Positions 10,396-21,562 of a DNA stretch of 64,000 nt are shown piece by piece. The DNA comes from Diaporthe sp. PMI_573 (Eukaryota; Ascomycota; Sordariomycetes; Diaporthales; Diaporthaceae), in NCBI GenBank assembly GCA_021399435.1, contig JAJTUP010000099.1, forward strand, positions 62,001 to 126,000. Direction: 5' to 3'. Made by a program: the position numbers and the translations under genes. The stretch's first letter is position 1; each line of letters opens with the position of its first letter. The notes beneath the pieces are model-generated. The model worked only from the letters and a program-made list of their open reading frames with translations, searched no databases and had not been told where the DNA came from.

Positions 10396-13152
10396 GTATT
10401 TGAGGCTATTCCCAGTTATATTAGCTACGTTGTGCCCATCTAGTTAATTCCCGTGCAATATCACTTTGTAACGCCGTGCTAGATGCCCGATCTAGCAATT
10501 CAAGTGGCAATTCAGCCTTGTAGACGCCTGCTTTGCTCCAAGACCTAATACACTGGCTGGCGCCAATAACGTGCCGCTGAAGACAAGACCTCCGTGCTGA
10601 CACCATCTGCCCAACGCTACTAAACTGACGCTCAGTTTCTGCTGCTGCTGAAGGTATCGTGAGGAAGTCAACTGCCATATAAGACAGCTTGGGGAATCGT
10701 TTTGCGCCAATATCCCGCCACCGCGCGATTGGGTCGTTTAGGTACGCCTTTGAGTTGACTACTGGCTCAACAAGGTATGTATCTAGCTCGTCTTGTTGTA
10801 TATCCTCTCGTTGTATGGGCTCAGGGTCCTTGCCTTTGTTGCCCCTTCTCCTCTTGTTTGCTAGCCGTGTATCTTGTGAATTAGGAACCTCGTCGTCGGC
10901 GTCGTTCGCGAAGAAGCGTTTGCGGCGTTGAAGCATGTCGAGGACTGGTTGTTGTTCGACCTCAGTCTGGGGGTTAAAGTCAGGTCGCGGTCTACTAGAG
11001 CATTAGTTAAGCAAAGACTATTAATATATGTATAACTCACTTATTTTTATAGTCCTCCTCCCATCGTTCCCTCAACCTGGTAGTATAGTGGTCTCGCCAT
11101 CTAGACCCTTGCCGTTGAGACTCAGCATCAAAAATACCTTGCAACCCAGTCATCTTGAGGCTTGGATTAAACACCACAGCAGCGGCATAGGCCAAGCTCG
11201 TGAGTTTATCGTAGTAGTGCTGTAGCTTCCACAGGCCTACCCGAATATATGCCTTTAAGAAACGCCGTTCTTGGTCGCCAAGATGCTCGAAGATCTTCAC
11301 GATCCCGGGGATAGGGTCGCCTGTAGGGTCAACAGGGTTTTCTCGTTCAACATAGCACTTGCCCTGCGCACAAGATTCGAGGTGAAGCAGCAAATACTCC
11401 ATCTGAGGAAAATACTGATCAAGAGAGCCAGCAGGTCCGATGCCTTGAAGCTTCTTCGAGGCAAACTTGAAGGGAGAAAGGATATTCTGAATAGCCTCAA
11501 CCACACGCCAATCCTGGGCCCCCAACTTGAACTCGAGAACCGGCGGCTTATCCTTTTCCTTCGAACCAGCTGCGTCCCACTGGTACTCAAGGTTTTGGTG
11601 TAGTCGTTTGATCGCCGGCTGTAACTCCAAGGCACGCGCCGCCATTGCCTCGTCGCTTTGCCACCTCGTGGCGTTGTTGTGAACCCATTCCTTGGTGGTA
11701 GCGGAAGGGTCCAGTTCTGTTTGGGCATCACGAAACGCGCCAACGAGCTGGCTGCTTCTGTGGAAGCAGTTGCCATGGTTGTGAAGCTTACCAAAAGGAC
11801 CTCGTTTTTGGTACTTTTCCATCGTTTTCCTGGTTAGCTGACTAGGCGTAGAGTAATCAAAGGCGCACGCGGCGGCTTCAACTAATTCGTCAGATACGTC
11901 AGAATTGTTGTACTCATCATCCTCGTCCTCAGTATCAACAAAAGGATCAGTATCTAAAGCATCATCATCCTCATCCTCACTAGCCGAATCCTGTTGCGTA
12001 AGGTCCTCCTCAGGGTTGATGGCAACTTCGTCAAAGGCACGTTCTAGAGCCTCGTTTTCCTCGTCCTCGTCAGCGAAGCTGTCTTGAAGCCAGTTTCGGA
12101 GGACCTGGTCAAGCGGCAGGCGCTTATAACCCTCACCATACATCAAGGCGCGGGCACAGAGCTGCAAAACGTGCGGACCACAGCTAATCTGCCTCTCCTC
12201 AGCGTCGAGCCCGAGTGCTTCGCCAATCTTGGCCATCGTTGTCCTATTCTTAGACTCGTTATCCAAGGTACAGTAGCCCACGCAATCTTGAATCTCAAAA
12301 AAGCGGATTATGGCTAAGATTTCCTCAGCAATATCAGAACCTCTGTGGCGCTTCATCAAAGGTGGCAAACCTAACAAGATGGTCCATCTGTTGAAGTCTT
12401 TGTCGATGAAATTGGCAGTCAACCCTACGAATGACGTGAATCTCCTCGAGGTCCAGCCGTCAAACGTTAGATGGATCAAGCCGCGCGCGCTTCGAAGGAA
12501 AGCTCTGAGTTTGGGTAGGGCGCGGTGATATTCACGCAAAAGGAGGCGAACAAGGGTTTTCGAGTGTGGTAGGTCCTTCTCCTCAAGCACGGGGTTGTTA
12601 TACAGCTGTTGACGGCGCCAACGAGTATCATTCACGATATTGAATGACAGATTCGAGCAGACAAGCCAGTCAAGTATCAATAAGTCGTTCACCGGCTTCT
12701 TGAAGCGTATTATTAACTGCCCGTGGACTGCTTGTTGCGCCGGTTTCGAAAAGTCGATCATGGAGTTGAGGGTCCTCTGCGAGGGTACAGGCGTAGACTC
12801 GGCTTCATTAATCTGCACAGCATTCTAGGCGTCAGCTTATGAACCCTCATCTATTTTGTCACATACCTTAGGGTCTATAACGCCATGGCTATCCTTTAGA
12901 TGCTTCTCGATGGACCTGCTAGTTGTAGCCACGAATTTGGTATCCTTCGCAGGTTTCTTTGCAAGAAAACAAGACTCGCACACCCAGATCTGATCTTGGT
13001 TTTTAGGCCGAGAACAATCTCTGAGTCTGAAGCCATATCGCCACCACCATTTGCGTTCTTTTGTTGGGTTATGGTAGTTGGCAAGCCCTGGGTAAGCTGC
13101 CCAGCGTTCCTCAGTCCAAACGGAGTAATCAGGGTAGCCCACGATCTCGGTA

Positions 13153-13195
13153 ACGTCCCCGGCCCGGCTTCCGCCCCCCCCCTGATTCCGCCCCC
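13153..13195 (+). repeat. Left terminal inverted repeat of the Fot1-like element
   Basis: Perfect match over 43 bp to the reverse complement of 14960-15002, including a run of nine C. It adjoins the TA target duplication at 13151-13152. Confidence 0.95.
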
Positions 13196-13200
13196 TTCCC

Positions 13201-14841
13201 TCACGACCGCCCCCTTCGCCTCGTCGCCGACGACGCCGCCACCACGATAGTTGACCTCGCTTCCGATGGTGTTTCCGACTCTTCTGAAGCGTCGCTTTCT
13301 TCTGATACCACCCCCGCTTCAATCTGAGTCCTCCGAATGGCCTCGATATCGGCGAAAAGTTCATTCGGGTCAAGTTGAACCTTCTTCCTTCGGACTACCC
13401 TACTGGCTTCAATCTGGGCTTCCAACTCTCGGGCTTTTTGTGAGGACATCGTCAGATCGACGTCTATCTGGTCCCAACTTTTGAGGATTTTCCTGAAGAG
13501 GAGTCGTGATGTGGGGCTGAGATTCTTCTGACGGGCATACCGAGCCACCATACCCCTTAGGTCTTGAGATCGCTTAGGGGTCGCAAAAATGGTCCCTCGA
13601 GGCCGACAAAAACACTTATCAGTGCAGAAATGGCTGCTGGAGCTATTGGTACCGCCAGATTCCAACGATCTCGCTTCCTTCTCGCGATTATCGGCGATAA
13701 AGTGGCTTCCGAGTGCCCTATGCTTAGACACTGGCCAGAGACCAGTCGCCCGCCAGCCAGAACGTATATTTGCTTCCGTCAAAGTGTCAATTCGAGCCTT
13801 GTGATAGCAATAAAGAAACCGTTTCTTTGCCACGACTGTTGACGAATCGTGCCCTCCCTGGTGATCGAGATGCTTCTTAAATGCGAGCTTTAGAGGGCCG
13901 AAGATCGCCACATCGAGCGGTTGCAGCATATGCGAAGTATGGGCGGGCAAAAAAACGATATACACCTTATTCGAGAAGCATTCCCACATAAACTCGACCG
14001 TTGTATGTGTATGGTGCCCATCGATCACGAGAAGGCGCCATTCTAATGGGTCCTCTGGTACTGTTTGAGGAAGGAAGACCTTCCGAAGCCAGTGGATAGC
14101 GATAGGTTCCTCCATCCACCCCTTCTTCGTCGCCGTGAACTGCCAGCCCTCGTGATCTTCAAGGGCGATAGGAAACCACTGCTGCTGAATGCTGAGTCCC
14201 TTAAAAATAACGAGTGGGACGAGGAACTTGCCCGTGGCGGAGATACACTCAAGGAAGAAGGTCCACGCTCTCGAATTAAAGTCCTTCTGAAGAAGCTGGC
14301 TTCCTTCCGAATAGCCGATTGTAAGCGCCTTCTCGGACTTGCCCTCCATCAGCCCGCCCTCGTCGGCATTCCATCGGTTGGCCGGCTTAATTGCCTTCAC
14401 GATAGGCAACTGCATGAAGTCAAACCACGACCCAACGTTCTTTTTGGTAGCTGCCCTTAGCCGTTTAGCCTCAACGCGCTGGTACTTACGGCTTTGGAGG
14501 ATAGGGTAACGAAGGAGGAAGGCCCTCAGCCACTTCCTTCCGAGAGGAGCAACCTCCTTCCCCGACGAGGCCATTCGGGCTGCCAGAGCCCTCGTTTCCC
14601 AGCGAGTTAACGCATGGCCCAAGCTGCTTTGGTTGATAAGGAATAGGGCCAATCGATCCTCCTGATCATCAGAAAGAGGCCTCTGAGGTTCGTGAGAAAC
14701 GCGCTGACTTTGCGCGCCGGCGAGGCGATCGCGAAGTGTGGAACGGGGGATATGCCAGGTCCTGCAAGCCTGCTTGACGGGCATTCCATCCCTGCACGCA
14801 ACAAGGGCGTCATGGATCTCGGCTTCCCCATAGGGCTTCAT
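13201..14841 (-). CDS. Fot1/pogo-type transposase (DDE_1)
   Basis: 546 aa from the ATG at 14841. Residues 1-45 form a Psq-type helix-turn-helix (VKQACRTWHIPRSTLRDRL). Residues ~60-120 are a CENP-B-type DNA-binding domain (GRKWLRAFLLRYP). A DDE_1 nuclease core follows, with acidic residues at the expected places: WNADEGG, VIDGHHTH and QPLDVAIFGPLK. The C-terminal part is charged, with CxxC-like cysteines (CTDKCFC). Length is normal for the family and no stop or frameshift is visible. The stop codon lies only ~6 bp inside the left inverted repeat. Another frame-open ATG at 15051 belongs to the hAT host gene, not to this protein. Confidence 0.93.
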   Translation of the reverse strand: MKPYGEAEIHDALVACRDGMPVKQACRTWHIPRSTLRDRLAGAQSQRVSHEPQRPLSDDQEDRLALFLINQSSLGHALTRWETRALAARMASSGKEVAPLGRKWLRAFLLRYPILQSRKYQRVEAKRLRAATKKNVGSWFDFMQLPIVKAIKPANRWNADEGGLMEGKSEKALTIGYSEGSQLLQKDFNSRAWTFFLECISATGKFLVPLVIFKGLSIQQQWFPIALEDHEGWQFTATKKGWMEEPIAIHWLRKVFLPQTVPEDPLEWRLLVIDGHHTHTTVEFMWECFSNKVYIVFLPAHTSHMLQPLDVAIFGPLKLAFKKHLDHQGGHDSSTVVAKKRFLYCYHKARIDTLTEANIRSGWRATGLWPVSKHRALGSHFIADNREKEARSLESGGTNSSSSHFCTDKCFCRPRGTIFATPKRSQDLRGMVARYARQKNLSPTSRLLFRKILKSWDQIDVDLTMSSQKARELEAQIEASRVVRRKKVQLDPNELFADIEAIRRTQIEAGVVSEESDASEESETPSEARSTIVVAASSATRRRGRS

Positions 14842-15051
14842 GATGACTAGGTTGATGCTTGGAAGAAGTTTGGTGACCAGAAAAAATTCTCTCGGAAAGA
14901 TATGGTTGAGTTTATATAGGGTGGGGGCAGACGCGTACACGCGTGAACGCGGATGTGGGGGGGGCGGAATCAGGGGGGGGGCGGAAGCCGGGCCGGGGAC
15001 GTTATCTTGTGGCGTGGAGGAAACGAGGGACGAGGGCGTAGGTGAGTCCAT

Positions 15052-15479
15052 TTTTGGCGCCCGCGAGGTCGAAAAAGAAACAATTCTTCGAGTACTAAAG
15101 TAATGTAGGTATGAATAGGTAAAGATTCTACGCGTTCCTCGCTTAGTAATATACCTGGAACGGCCCTAACCAGGGCCTCTAGCGCCTTTAGTTGATGTCG
15201 GAAGTCTCTAGGGAAGATGCTGGGCAAGGGGTTGCATGAGGGCAGATCAGGATCTGAACATTCTGTGCTATGTTGCGATGCCTAACTACATTGTGATTCC
15301 AGTGCGTCTAGCCACCCATCTTGTAACCTGACCTGCCAATCCCTCATGGATCTCGATGCACGCTGGCCTGAGCGAGGCTCAGCCCTGACTTGGGCGCCGT
15401 ATGGGCCTGAGCGGTGCTGCGGTGCCTTTCGCCGATACTACGGTGCCCTTCACCGGGCCTCCGACGGGCCCGAAGTGCT
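15052..15479. other. No recognisable gene; upstream flank of hAT-1
   Basis: Probably holds the 5' leader of hAT-1 and the eroded start of the next hAT. A short direct repeat of CGGTGC-type units lies at 15413-15450. No terminal repeat could be matched. Confidence 0.4.
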
Positions 15480-17250
15480 GCCTTCCAACATGATCATATA
15501 CTAATCTTATACCCTTTTAGCTTGCTCAAATTCCTCAATCCTGGAGTCCTCTCGATTTTACCTACATCACATCAAACGATTCGCGAGTGGGTGATGCGAA
15601 CGTTTGAGACGCAAAAGCGACGTATACGACAAGTTCTCCAATCAGCTATCTCGAGAATACACTTCACCGTCGATATATGGTCCTCTCCAAATAAGCTCGG
15701 TATCCTTGGTATTGTTGCACACTTCATTGATAGCAACGGCGAGCTGGTTTCATATTGTGTTGCTTTACGAGAGGTACACGGCAAGCATTCAGGAGAGAAT
15801 CAGGCCCATATTGTGATGAGTGTCGTCGAGGAATACGGAATTGTCACCCAGATTGGATACTTTGTTTCAGACAATGCAGACTCGAATGATACGTTGATGA
15901 ATTCTCTACAGAAATGTACGCCTCTATCAATTTATTGCGAGAACAATACTAATGATTAATAGTGTTGAACGAGAGGCACAATATCATATACGACGCGAAA
16001 CATCACCGCCTTCGTTGTAACGGTCATACCATCAATCTAGCAGCGCATGCGTTTATGTTCCCAAAAACCGCACCCGACGAAGCCCCTACGAAAAACCAGG
16101 TTAAAAAGGACACTACAAGCGAATATATCAAGCCTTCAGACGCTGACATATTGAAGTGGAGGAAGACTGGTCCTCTTGGCAAGCTCCACAACATCGTTGT
16201 CTTTATCAGATGTAGTGCACCACGGATACAGAGGTTTAAAGAGATCAGTGAGAAAAGGGTCTTCTTCGTGACAACGATACAAGATGGAACTCAAAGTACT
16301 ACATGATTGAGAGAGCCATTGAGCTCGCAGATCAAATTGATTACTACTGCTCAAAGGAGAAGGACCTTAAGCTTGATTCGCGTATGCTATATATCCAACT
16401 GAGAGGACAACACTAATAGGTCCTAGTTTCCGAGCAAGACTGGGCTGAGCTGAAAAAATCTGCAACTTCCTCAAATCATTCACCGATGCCACTAAGGCTG
16501 CAGAAGGTCACGCGCACACAATCGATCGAACGCTACCAATAATGGACTTCCTGCTTAGCAAATTTGAGGCTGCAAGAATCGAGTACGCAGATGACGCTTT
16601 TATGGCGCCTTGTATTGATGCTGGGTGGGCGAAACTCGACGCATATTACACTCTTACAGAGCGGTCATCTGCTTATGTTGCAGCTATTGTCCTCAGCCCT
16701 CATCGAAAGTGGCACTACTTTGACACTACCTGGGAGGAACATCCTGAGTGGATTGAGAGCAATAAGACTGCCGTAGAAGATCTCTGGAAGTCTCGTTACG
16801 CACCAGTCGCCAAGTCAGCGGAGTCATCAGCCCAGTCCTTGGTTGAAAAGCCACTAGTGAAGAACTCGTTTCTTGCATGGGAAGACGAACATGAGGATCC
16901 CGAGCTTCCCAAGAATCAAAGTCAAAGATGTACGAAAGTGGTGGCTTGAGGATACACAACAAACGCTCTATCCAAACCTTTCCAAAATGGCGCTCGATCT
17001 TTTGTCAATTCCTGCGATGTCTGCTGAGCCAGAACGTCTCTTCTCTGATACGAAAATCACCCTCCAAGATCGCAGGAACAGGTTAGGGATTGATATAATT
17101 GAGGCAATTGAGTGCATAAAGTCTTGGTCGAAGACTCGCAACTTGGCTTGGGTTGACGACGTTGAGCTTGTCTTGGATACAGCTATCATTGGAGAGGATG
17201 AACAGCAGGGGTCTTCTAACATTATACCTGATATTACGAGCAATAGATAG
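15480..17250 (+). pseudogene. hAT transposase relic (hAT-2)
   Basis: Reading in order gives a first catalytic block with HFTVDIWSSPN, then FVSDNADSND, then the C-terminal dimerisation domain (MSAEPERLFSDTK). A 47-bp intron (15916-15962, GTACGC to AATAG) joins the first two exons in frame. Beyond it are at least two frame changes, near 16258 and 16380-16440, and a stop, so no full protein can be made. The BED zinc finger and 5' end are missing. It lies directly upstream of hAT-3 in the same orientation but is a different, older copy. Confidence 0.82.
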
Positions 17251-17404
17251 TATGCAAGCAATTCAAACTCAAAATGCTCGAATCTCTGGAGTTTTCTTTT
17301 GACCTCTAGTTCTACTTCATTCTCACACCTAAGCAATAGGAGTGACGTTAAATTAGTTAATTCTGTAGACTGTAGCTCAAGTAAACCCTTAACCTACGCG
17401 AGTG

Positions 17405-20237
17405 CAGTGTGGCTAACAATCAAGCTCGAACTTGACAATTCTCAATCAAGTTCGACTTCTCGTCAAGTCAAGTTCTCAAGTCAAGTTTAAGGGTTGTCAT
17501 CAATCAATCAAGTTAAAGGAGTGTCAAGTTGTCAAGTACTTGATGCCAATAATCCCTTATTTAGGAAGGCTAGGAGAGGATACCCTTGATATCGCTAATT
17601 AGCCAATTACATCGCTTAGAACTAATTATCTAAGCTGCGCAAACTCTAAACCCACCAGAATCGACGTAAATCGCACTGTACGAAACGTAAACAGCTTAGC
17701 GCAATGGCCCCATGAGGTGTGTCCCCGGGCGAAATAAAACCCTACTCTTTCTCCATCAAATGTCTATCAACAACCCGTCGAATCGACGCGTTATTATGTC
17801 GCTACACGCGTTCTGGGGCCCAAGTCGGCCATCAAGTACTCGAAGCTTATCTACGATGTCTTCTTCAAGGCAATCTACTGACCCAAACGAGCTGCTATTG
17901 TCGACCGAGCAAACGTCAGATGTAGAGCAATCTCTCCATCGATCTACCTGCCCTCCACACTCTCTCTCGTTCCCAATTGATTGGGGCGTGCTTCGGCGGC
18001 ACGATGGCACGATTCTCAAGGGTATACAATATCGCATACGGGACAAGAGGAGCGTGGGCAGACGAGTAAAGGTCTCATGGATCTATTCATATGGAGCCGA
18101 GCTGGAGCATAGTAATGACAAGTACTTCCTCTGCGCCGATTGCCATACCAAGAAGCGGTATATCAGTCAGCTATTTGCTGCAGAATCGACGACTGCTGCA
18201 ATCCAGCATCTTATAGAGTTCCACAATATCAAAAGGCCTTCGAATTCGACCATCGATGACGACGATATCGACGCCAACAACGCCGCAGAAGTCTTCCAGC
18301 TCGTCATGCCATTTAATGATGATGAATATAAGCAAAAGCTTATTGACTGGGCCATCAAGCTACGCCTCAGCTACCGAGAAGTCACGGACGAGGCGACCAC
18401 TGATTTACTCACATACGGCAAGCCTTCGCTCGCACGCCTGTTGCCAACGCATCACTCAACGCTCTCGCAGTGGGTGAAGGATTCGATGGCAGCACGCTTG
18501 CCATTCATCATCGAATTGGTGCAGTCTGCACTCAGCAACATCAACCTCTCGATCGATGGATGGCGAGCTCACAATCGCAGAGAATACGTCGCTGTATGCG
18601 CACACTTCGTCGACGGCAAAGGTCATCCTCGAACACTCCTCCTCGGCTTCCCACGACGTTATGGCGGTCACACCGGCGACGACCTCGCAGCTCTGGTAAA
18701 GCCAGTAATTCTACAATACAGCATCGGCGAGAAGCTCGGCTCCTTCGTTATGCATAACGCTGGTGATAACGACAAATGCCTCGAAGCGTTACAGCGTTCC
18801 TTCTCCTCGATCGATCCAGAAGCAGACCGTATTCGCTGTATCGGCCATATTATTAATCTCGTCGTTAAGGCTCTCTTATTTGGCGAAGGCATCAGCGCAT
18901 GGGAGAAGAATCTTATTGAGGCTTCGGAGGAGCAGCGTGTAGCTCTCTGGAGCCTCAAAGGCGTCATTGGCAAGCTGCACAACCTCGTTATCTACATTAA
19001 TCGCAACGACGCGCGTCGCGAGGTGTTGAGAGCTCGCATGCGCGTCACGAAGACGAGCGACGGCAATCTCTTCGTCGGCGTGCTCCTCAATGACGGTGGC
19101 ATTCGATGGACCGCGACATATTACATGATCGAGCGTGCTCTTAAGTGTCGCCCTGCCATCGATCTCTACCAGGCGCAGTGGAAGCCTCCAGATAAAAACG
19201 ACAAGCACAAGAATGACTTCCTCACCGAGGCTGATTGGCACGAGCTTGAGCTCTTCTATAAGCTCCTGCAGCCTTTCGAGCGACTCACGAAGCGACTACA
19301 AAGCCGTGCAGATAGCGAGGGCAACGAGGGTGGCCAAGGCTCGGTGTGGCAAGTACTCTACGCCATGGACTTCCTGCTTACGAAGCTTGAGAGCGTCAAA
19401 GAAGAGATTGACGCCATGGATGCAGATAATGAGGATGCCCTACCTCCCTACTACTCCGCCGGTGTGCTCGCTGCATGGTCAAAGATCAACACCTACTACG
19501 AGCTTACCGACCAGTCGCCTATCTACCGCATGGCCATCGCCCTCCACCCAGCCTACCAATTCGAATACTTCAGGGAGAAGTGGTGGAAGCGAGAGGATTG
19601 GATAAAGACAGCAGAGAAGGAGCTTACTGTATATTACGATCGCTTCGCCGCAGTCACGGTGGCCACTGAGCACGTCGACCAAGCCGAGACCTCTCCTTCT
19701 TCCTCGCCGACAATCGATGACGAATTCGATGCTTGGGGCCATACAACAGATCGACCACGCCGTGGCAAGAGGAGGAAGGTGGAGACTGAGTGGGAGATCT
19801 GGATAAAGCAGGTGCCGTCGAAGGATGACATGACCGTTAAGAATCCTCTGGCGTGGTGGGTGGACCGACGCCACGTATGGCCTATTCTCAGCAAACTTGC
19901 TCTTAACATCTTCAGCACGCCAGCGATGAGCGCAGAGCCAGAGCGCGTATTCTCTGACGGTAGTGAGCTCATCACTGACAAGCGCAACGGCCTCGGCGAT
20001 GACACAGTTGAAGCTGAGATGATACAGAAGAATTGGATTACTTCAAAGATCTTGCGCGGGATTTCTACACCAAGAGGTCTATACAAATTACCTGATTAGG
20101 CATAGTATATCAAGTACTTGACAAGTTGTCAATCGAGGTCGCTGATTAGTCAAGTCAAGCTTCAATCGAGCTGAGATAGGTTCAATCAATCGAGTTTGAG
20201 GGCCGAAATTGAACTCGATTGATTGTTAGCCACACTG
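17405..20237 (+). mobile_element. hAT element hAT-3 with perfect 19-bp terminal inverted repeats
   Basis: 2,833 bp bounded by CAGTGTGGCTAACAATCAA at 17405-17423 and its exact reverse complement at 20219-20237. Short CAAG/CAATCAAG repeats crowd both subterminal regions. The flanking octamers (CGCGAGTG and GCAGCTGT) do not match, so the expected 8-bp target duplication is absent, perhaps because the flanks were later rearranged. It contains one uninterrupted transposase gene. Confidence 0.88.
17712..20099 (+). CDS. hAT transposase, intact ORF with altered catalytic block (hAT-3)
   Basis: 795 codons without intron or stop; the internal Met before SLHAFWG, ~28 codons in, is an alternative start. 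A BED-like zinc finger (CADCHTKK...HLIEFH) is followed by the first catalytic block (NLSIDGWRAHN), a second block reading GSFVMHNAGDND, the GKLHNL motif, and the dimerisation domain (MSAEPERVFSDGSE). In active hAT transposases the second block normally reads LDNAxNN with a catalytic Asp. Here that position is His (codon CAT), which would be expected to cripple cleavage. Frame integrity argues for a young copy or for purifying selection on another role. Confidence 0.88.
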   Translation: MRCVPGRNKTLLFLHQMSINNPSNRRVIMSLHAFWGPSRPSSTRSLSTMSSSRQSTDPNELLLSTEQTSDVEQSLHRSTCPPHSLSFPIDWGVLRRHDGTILKGIQYRIRDKRSVGRRVKVSWIYSYGAELEHSNDKYFLCADCHTKKRYISQLFAAESTTAAIQHLIEFHNIKRPSNSTIDDDDIDANNAAEVFQLVMPFNDDEYKQKLIDWAIKLRLSYREVTDEATTDLLTYGKPSLARLLPTHHSTLSQWVKDSMAARLPFIIELVQSALSNINLSIDGWRAHNRREYVAVCAHFVDGKGHPRTLLLGFPRRYGGHTGDDLAALVKPVILQYSIGEKLGSFVMHNAGDNDKCLEALQRSFSSIDPEADRIRCIGHIINLVVKALLFGEGISAWEKNLIEASEEQRVALWSLKGVIGKLHNLVIYINRNDARREVLRARMRVTKTSDGNLFVGVLLNDGGIRWTATYYMIERALKCRPAIDLYQAQWKPPDKNDKHKNDFLTEADWHELELFYKLLQPFERLTKRLQSRADSEGNEGGQGSVWQVLYAMDFLLTKLESVKEEIDAMDADNEDALPPYYSAGVLAAWSKINTYYELTDQSPIYRMAIALHPAYQFEYFREKWWKREDWIKTAEKELTVYYDRFAAVTVATEHVDQAETSPSSSPTIDDEFDAWGHTTDRPRRGKRRKVETEWEIWIKQVPSKDDMTVKNPLAWWVDRRHVWPILSKLALNIFSTPAMSAEPERVFSDGSELITDKRNGLGDDTVEAEMIQKNWITSKILRGISTPRGLYKLPD

Positions 20238-20730
20238 GCAGCTGTTTCTTGTCCACCATAGCACGGTACTCGACGGGCTTGGACAGCAGCTCCAGGTGCG
20301 CGACCTTCTTGACGGGACTCTTAGAGCGTCGGGAGGTCCCACCCGTGTTATCGTCGCTGGTGAGGCTGGGGGTCTGCCCCGAAGTGCTGCTCCCCGTGTT
20401 TTTGCGCAGCGGCGGTTGGGGGGATTGTTGAGTGAACGGATCGTCGGTATCGCGGCTACCATAGTTCATCGTCAAAGCGGTAGCGGGTGGACCAAGTCGT
20501 AGCGGCACCATGTTCACCATCCTTCTCGTTGGTCCGCGTGGCGTTGTGCCTTCTTCTGCATATCTACCGTCTTCTGCTTCCTCCCTATCTTCTTCATCGT
20601 AGCGCAGCCGGTTCTTCGGGCTCGTCGGTGGCATGATATCGAGCAGGTAACTAGCGCTCTTGCTATCTGACGCCAGCGTTTGCAGCCAGGACAAGACAGG
20701 GTCTTTGGAGTTGGTGAGTGTTATCGGCAT
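20238..20730 (-). pseudogene. PD-(D/E)XK-nuclease-like fungal protein, N-terminal part
   Basis: From the ATG at 20730 (MPITLTNSKDPVLSWLQTL) the protein has a short helical start, a long Pro/Ser/Thr-rich region, and a conserved KSPVKKVAHLELLSKPVEY block. These are the first ~165 residues of a large fungal family usually annotated as PD-(D/E)XK nuclease-like. The coding sequence is cut exactly at the end of hAT-3 (20237), and the frame then stops inside hAT DNA. The nuclease-like C-terminal domain is not found beyond the other end of hAT-3. The family role is uncertain; members cluster in accessory regions. Confidence 0.55.
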
Positions 20731-21313
20731 TCCCAGACGTAAATAAAGATCGAGTTTAGCTAGATGATACAGCCAGAGCAAGTCTCGTGGAGGATAAATT
20801 GCGGGGAGCTAATGTTGACAGCTGCCCGTTGCCCCGCCAACAATCCTGTGTCTCTCCCGACCAAGACTGGCAACCACTATACCCGGCCACCACCATCCTG
20901 GACCGCCAATTTCCTCACTACCCACACAAACGCCACAACTTTACTCCGTACTTGCAGATTTCTTCAGGAGCCGACAGCATTCATAGAAAAATTGTCAAAT
21001 AAACACCGTAGACTATTCCCAAAGTGGATTGGCGCCCCTCACCGCCCGATTCTGCCGAGTCCATGTAATCTTCAAATCCGGCTCAGCAAAGGAAGAGCTA
21101 AAGACTAAAGTATCCTCACAAACTGCTGGTGTCATTTGATGTGAACCCAGAGGCCGACGTGCCGGAGTGTGATTTACTTCACGAAGACGTGGAAGACTGG
21201 GAGGCAGAGATCAATCGACCTGGTTGGTTTCATTTGCAATGCGAGGGCGTCCTCAGCCCGTCTTCCGAGCTTGCACCCGGAGTGCCGCTGTATATCAGGG
21301 AAGGGATGCCGTT
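20731..21313. other. No recognisable gene
   Basis: Open frames of 60-115 codons occur on the + strand without recognisable domains. An acidic one starts at 21129. Confidence 0.4.
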
Positions 21314-21562
21314 TCAGCCCGCAGACCGGAACAAAGGCAACCCCCCTGAGCCCGCCACGGCGATCTGCTCCCAGACCTGATGCCCCAGAGCATCTTCGGC
21401 CGTTGGCCGGTCCGCGGGGTCCCACGCCAGCATGGACCGAGGCAGAGCGCCTAGGCCGTCGGGCATCCTGCCTTCCAGGCCTGCCAGGTGTTGGAGCACC
21501 AGGTGGTAGATATCCGGGCTGGACACGGACTCGCTCCACCCGGCCCGCCCTACGGACCGCAT
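21314..21562 (-). pseudogene. Protein kinase C-terminal lobe relic
   Basis: The frame contains ALPRSMLAWDPADRPTAEDAL, the subdomain XI end of a eukaryotic Ser/Thr kinase, with the invariant Arg. No ATP loop, HRD or DFG is found upstream. Minus-strand sequence at 21700-21850 gives a short protein-like piece (HVIHMKTNRIGSLDFVLEF) that may be from the same gene, but it contains stops. Only a relic of the kinase remains. Confidence 0.6.

Larger units (their letters stand above)
13153..15002 (-). mobile_element. Complete Fot1/Pot2-like (pogo, Tc1-mariner) DNA transposon
   Basis: The element is 1,850 bp with 43-bp perfect terminal inverted repeats (13153-13195 and 14960-15002) that begin ACGTCCCCGGCCCGGCTTCC. 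It is flanked by a TA duplication (13151-13152 and 15003-15004). Size, TA target and single ORF fit the fungal Fot1/Pot2 group. It interrupts the 17th codon of the hAT-1 transposase. Perfect ends, an open ORF and a clean target duplication suggest a young and possibly active copy. Confidence 0.95.
10421..15051 (-). pseudogene. hAT transposase (hAT-1), split by a Fot1-like insertion
   Basis: Minus-strand exons: 15051-15003, [1,850-bp insertion plus TA duplication], 13150-12867, 12812-11041 and 10994-10421. The 54-bp intron (GTATGT, CTGAC, TGCAG) and ~46-bp intron (GTGAGT, ACTAATG, CTAG) both keep frame. Without the insertion the model is 892 aa with no stop. Domains: a BED-type zinc finger (CESC...H...H); the catalytic first block with LTFDGWTS; a second block with TLDNESKN; long acidic inserts; and the C-terminal hAT dimerisation domain (ETERQFSSVGQMVSARR). 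Cut-and-paste transposase is the family role. Only the TA-flanked insertion breaks it, so the damage looks recent. The 5' terminal repeat of the element is not identified. Confidence 0.85.
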
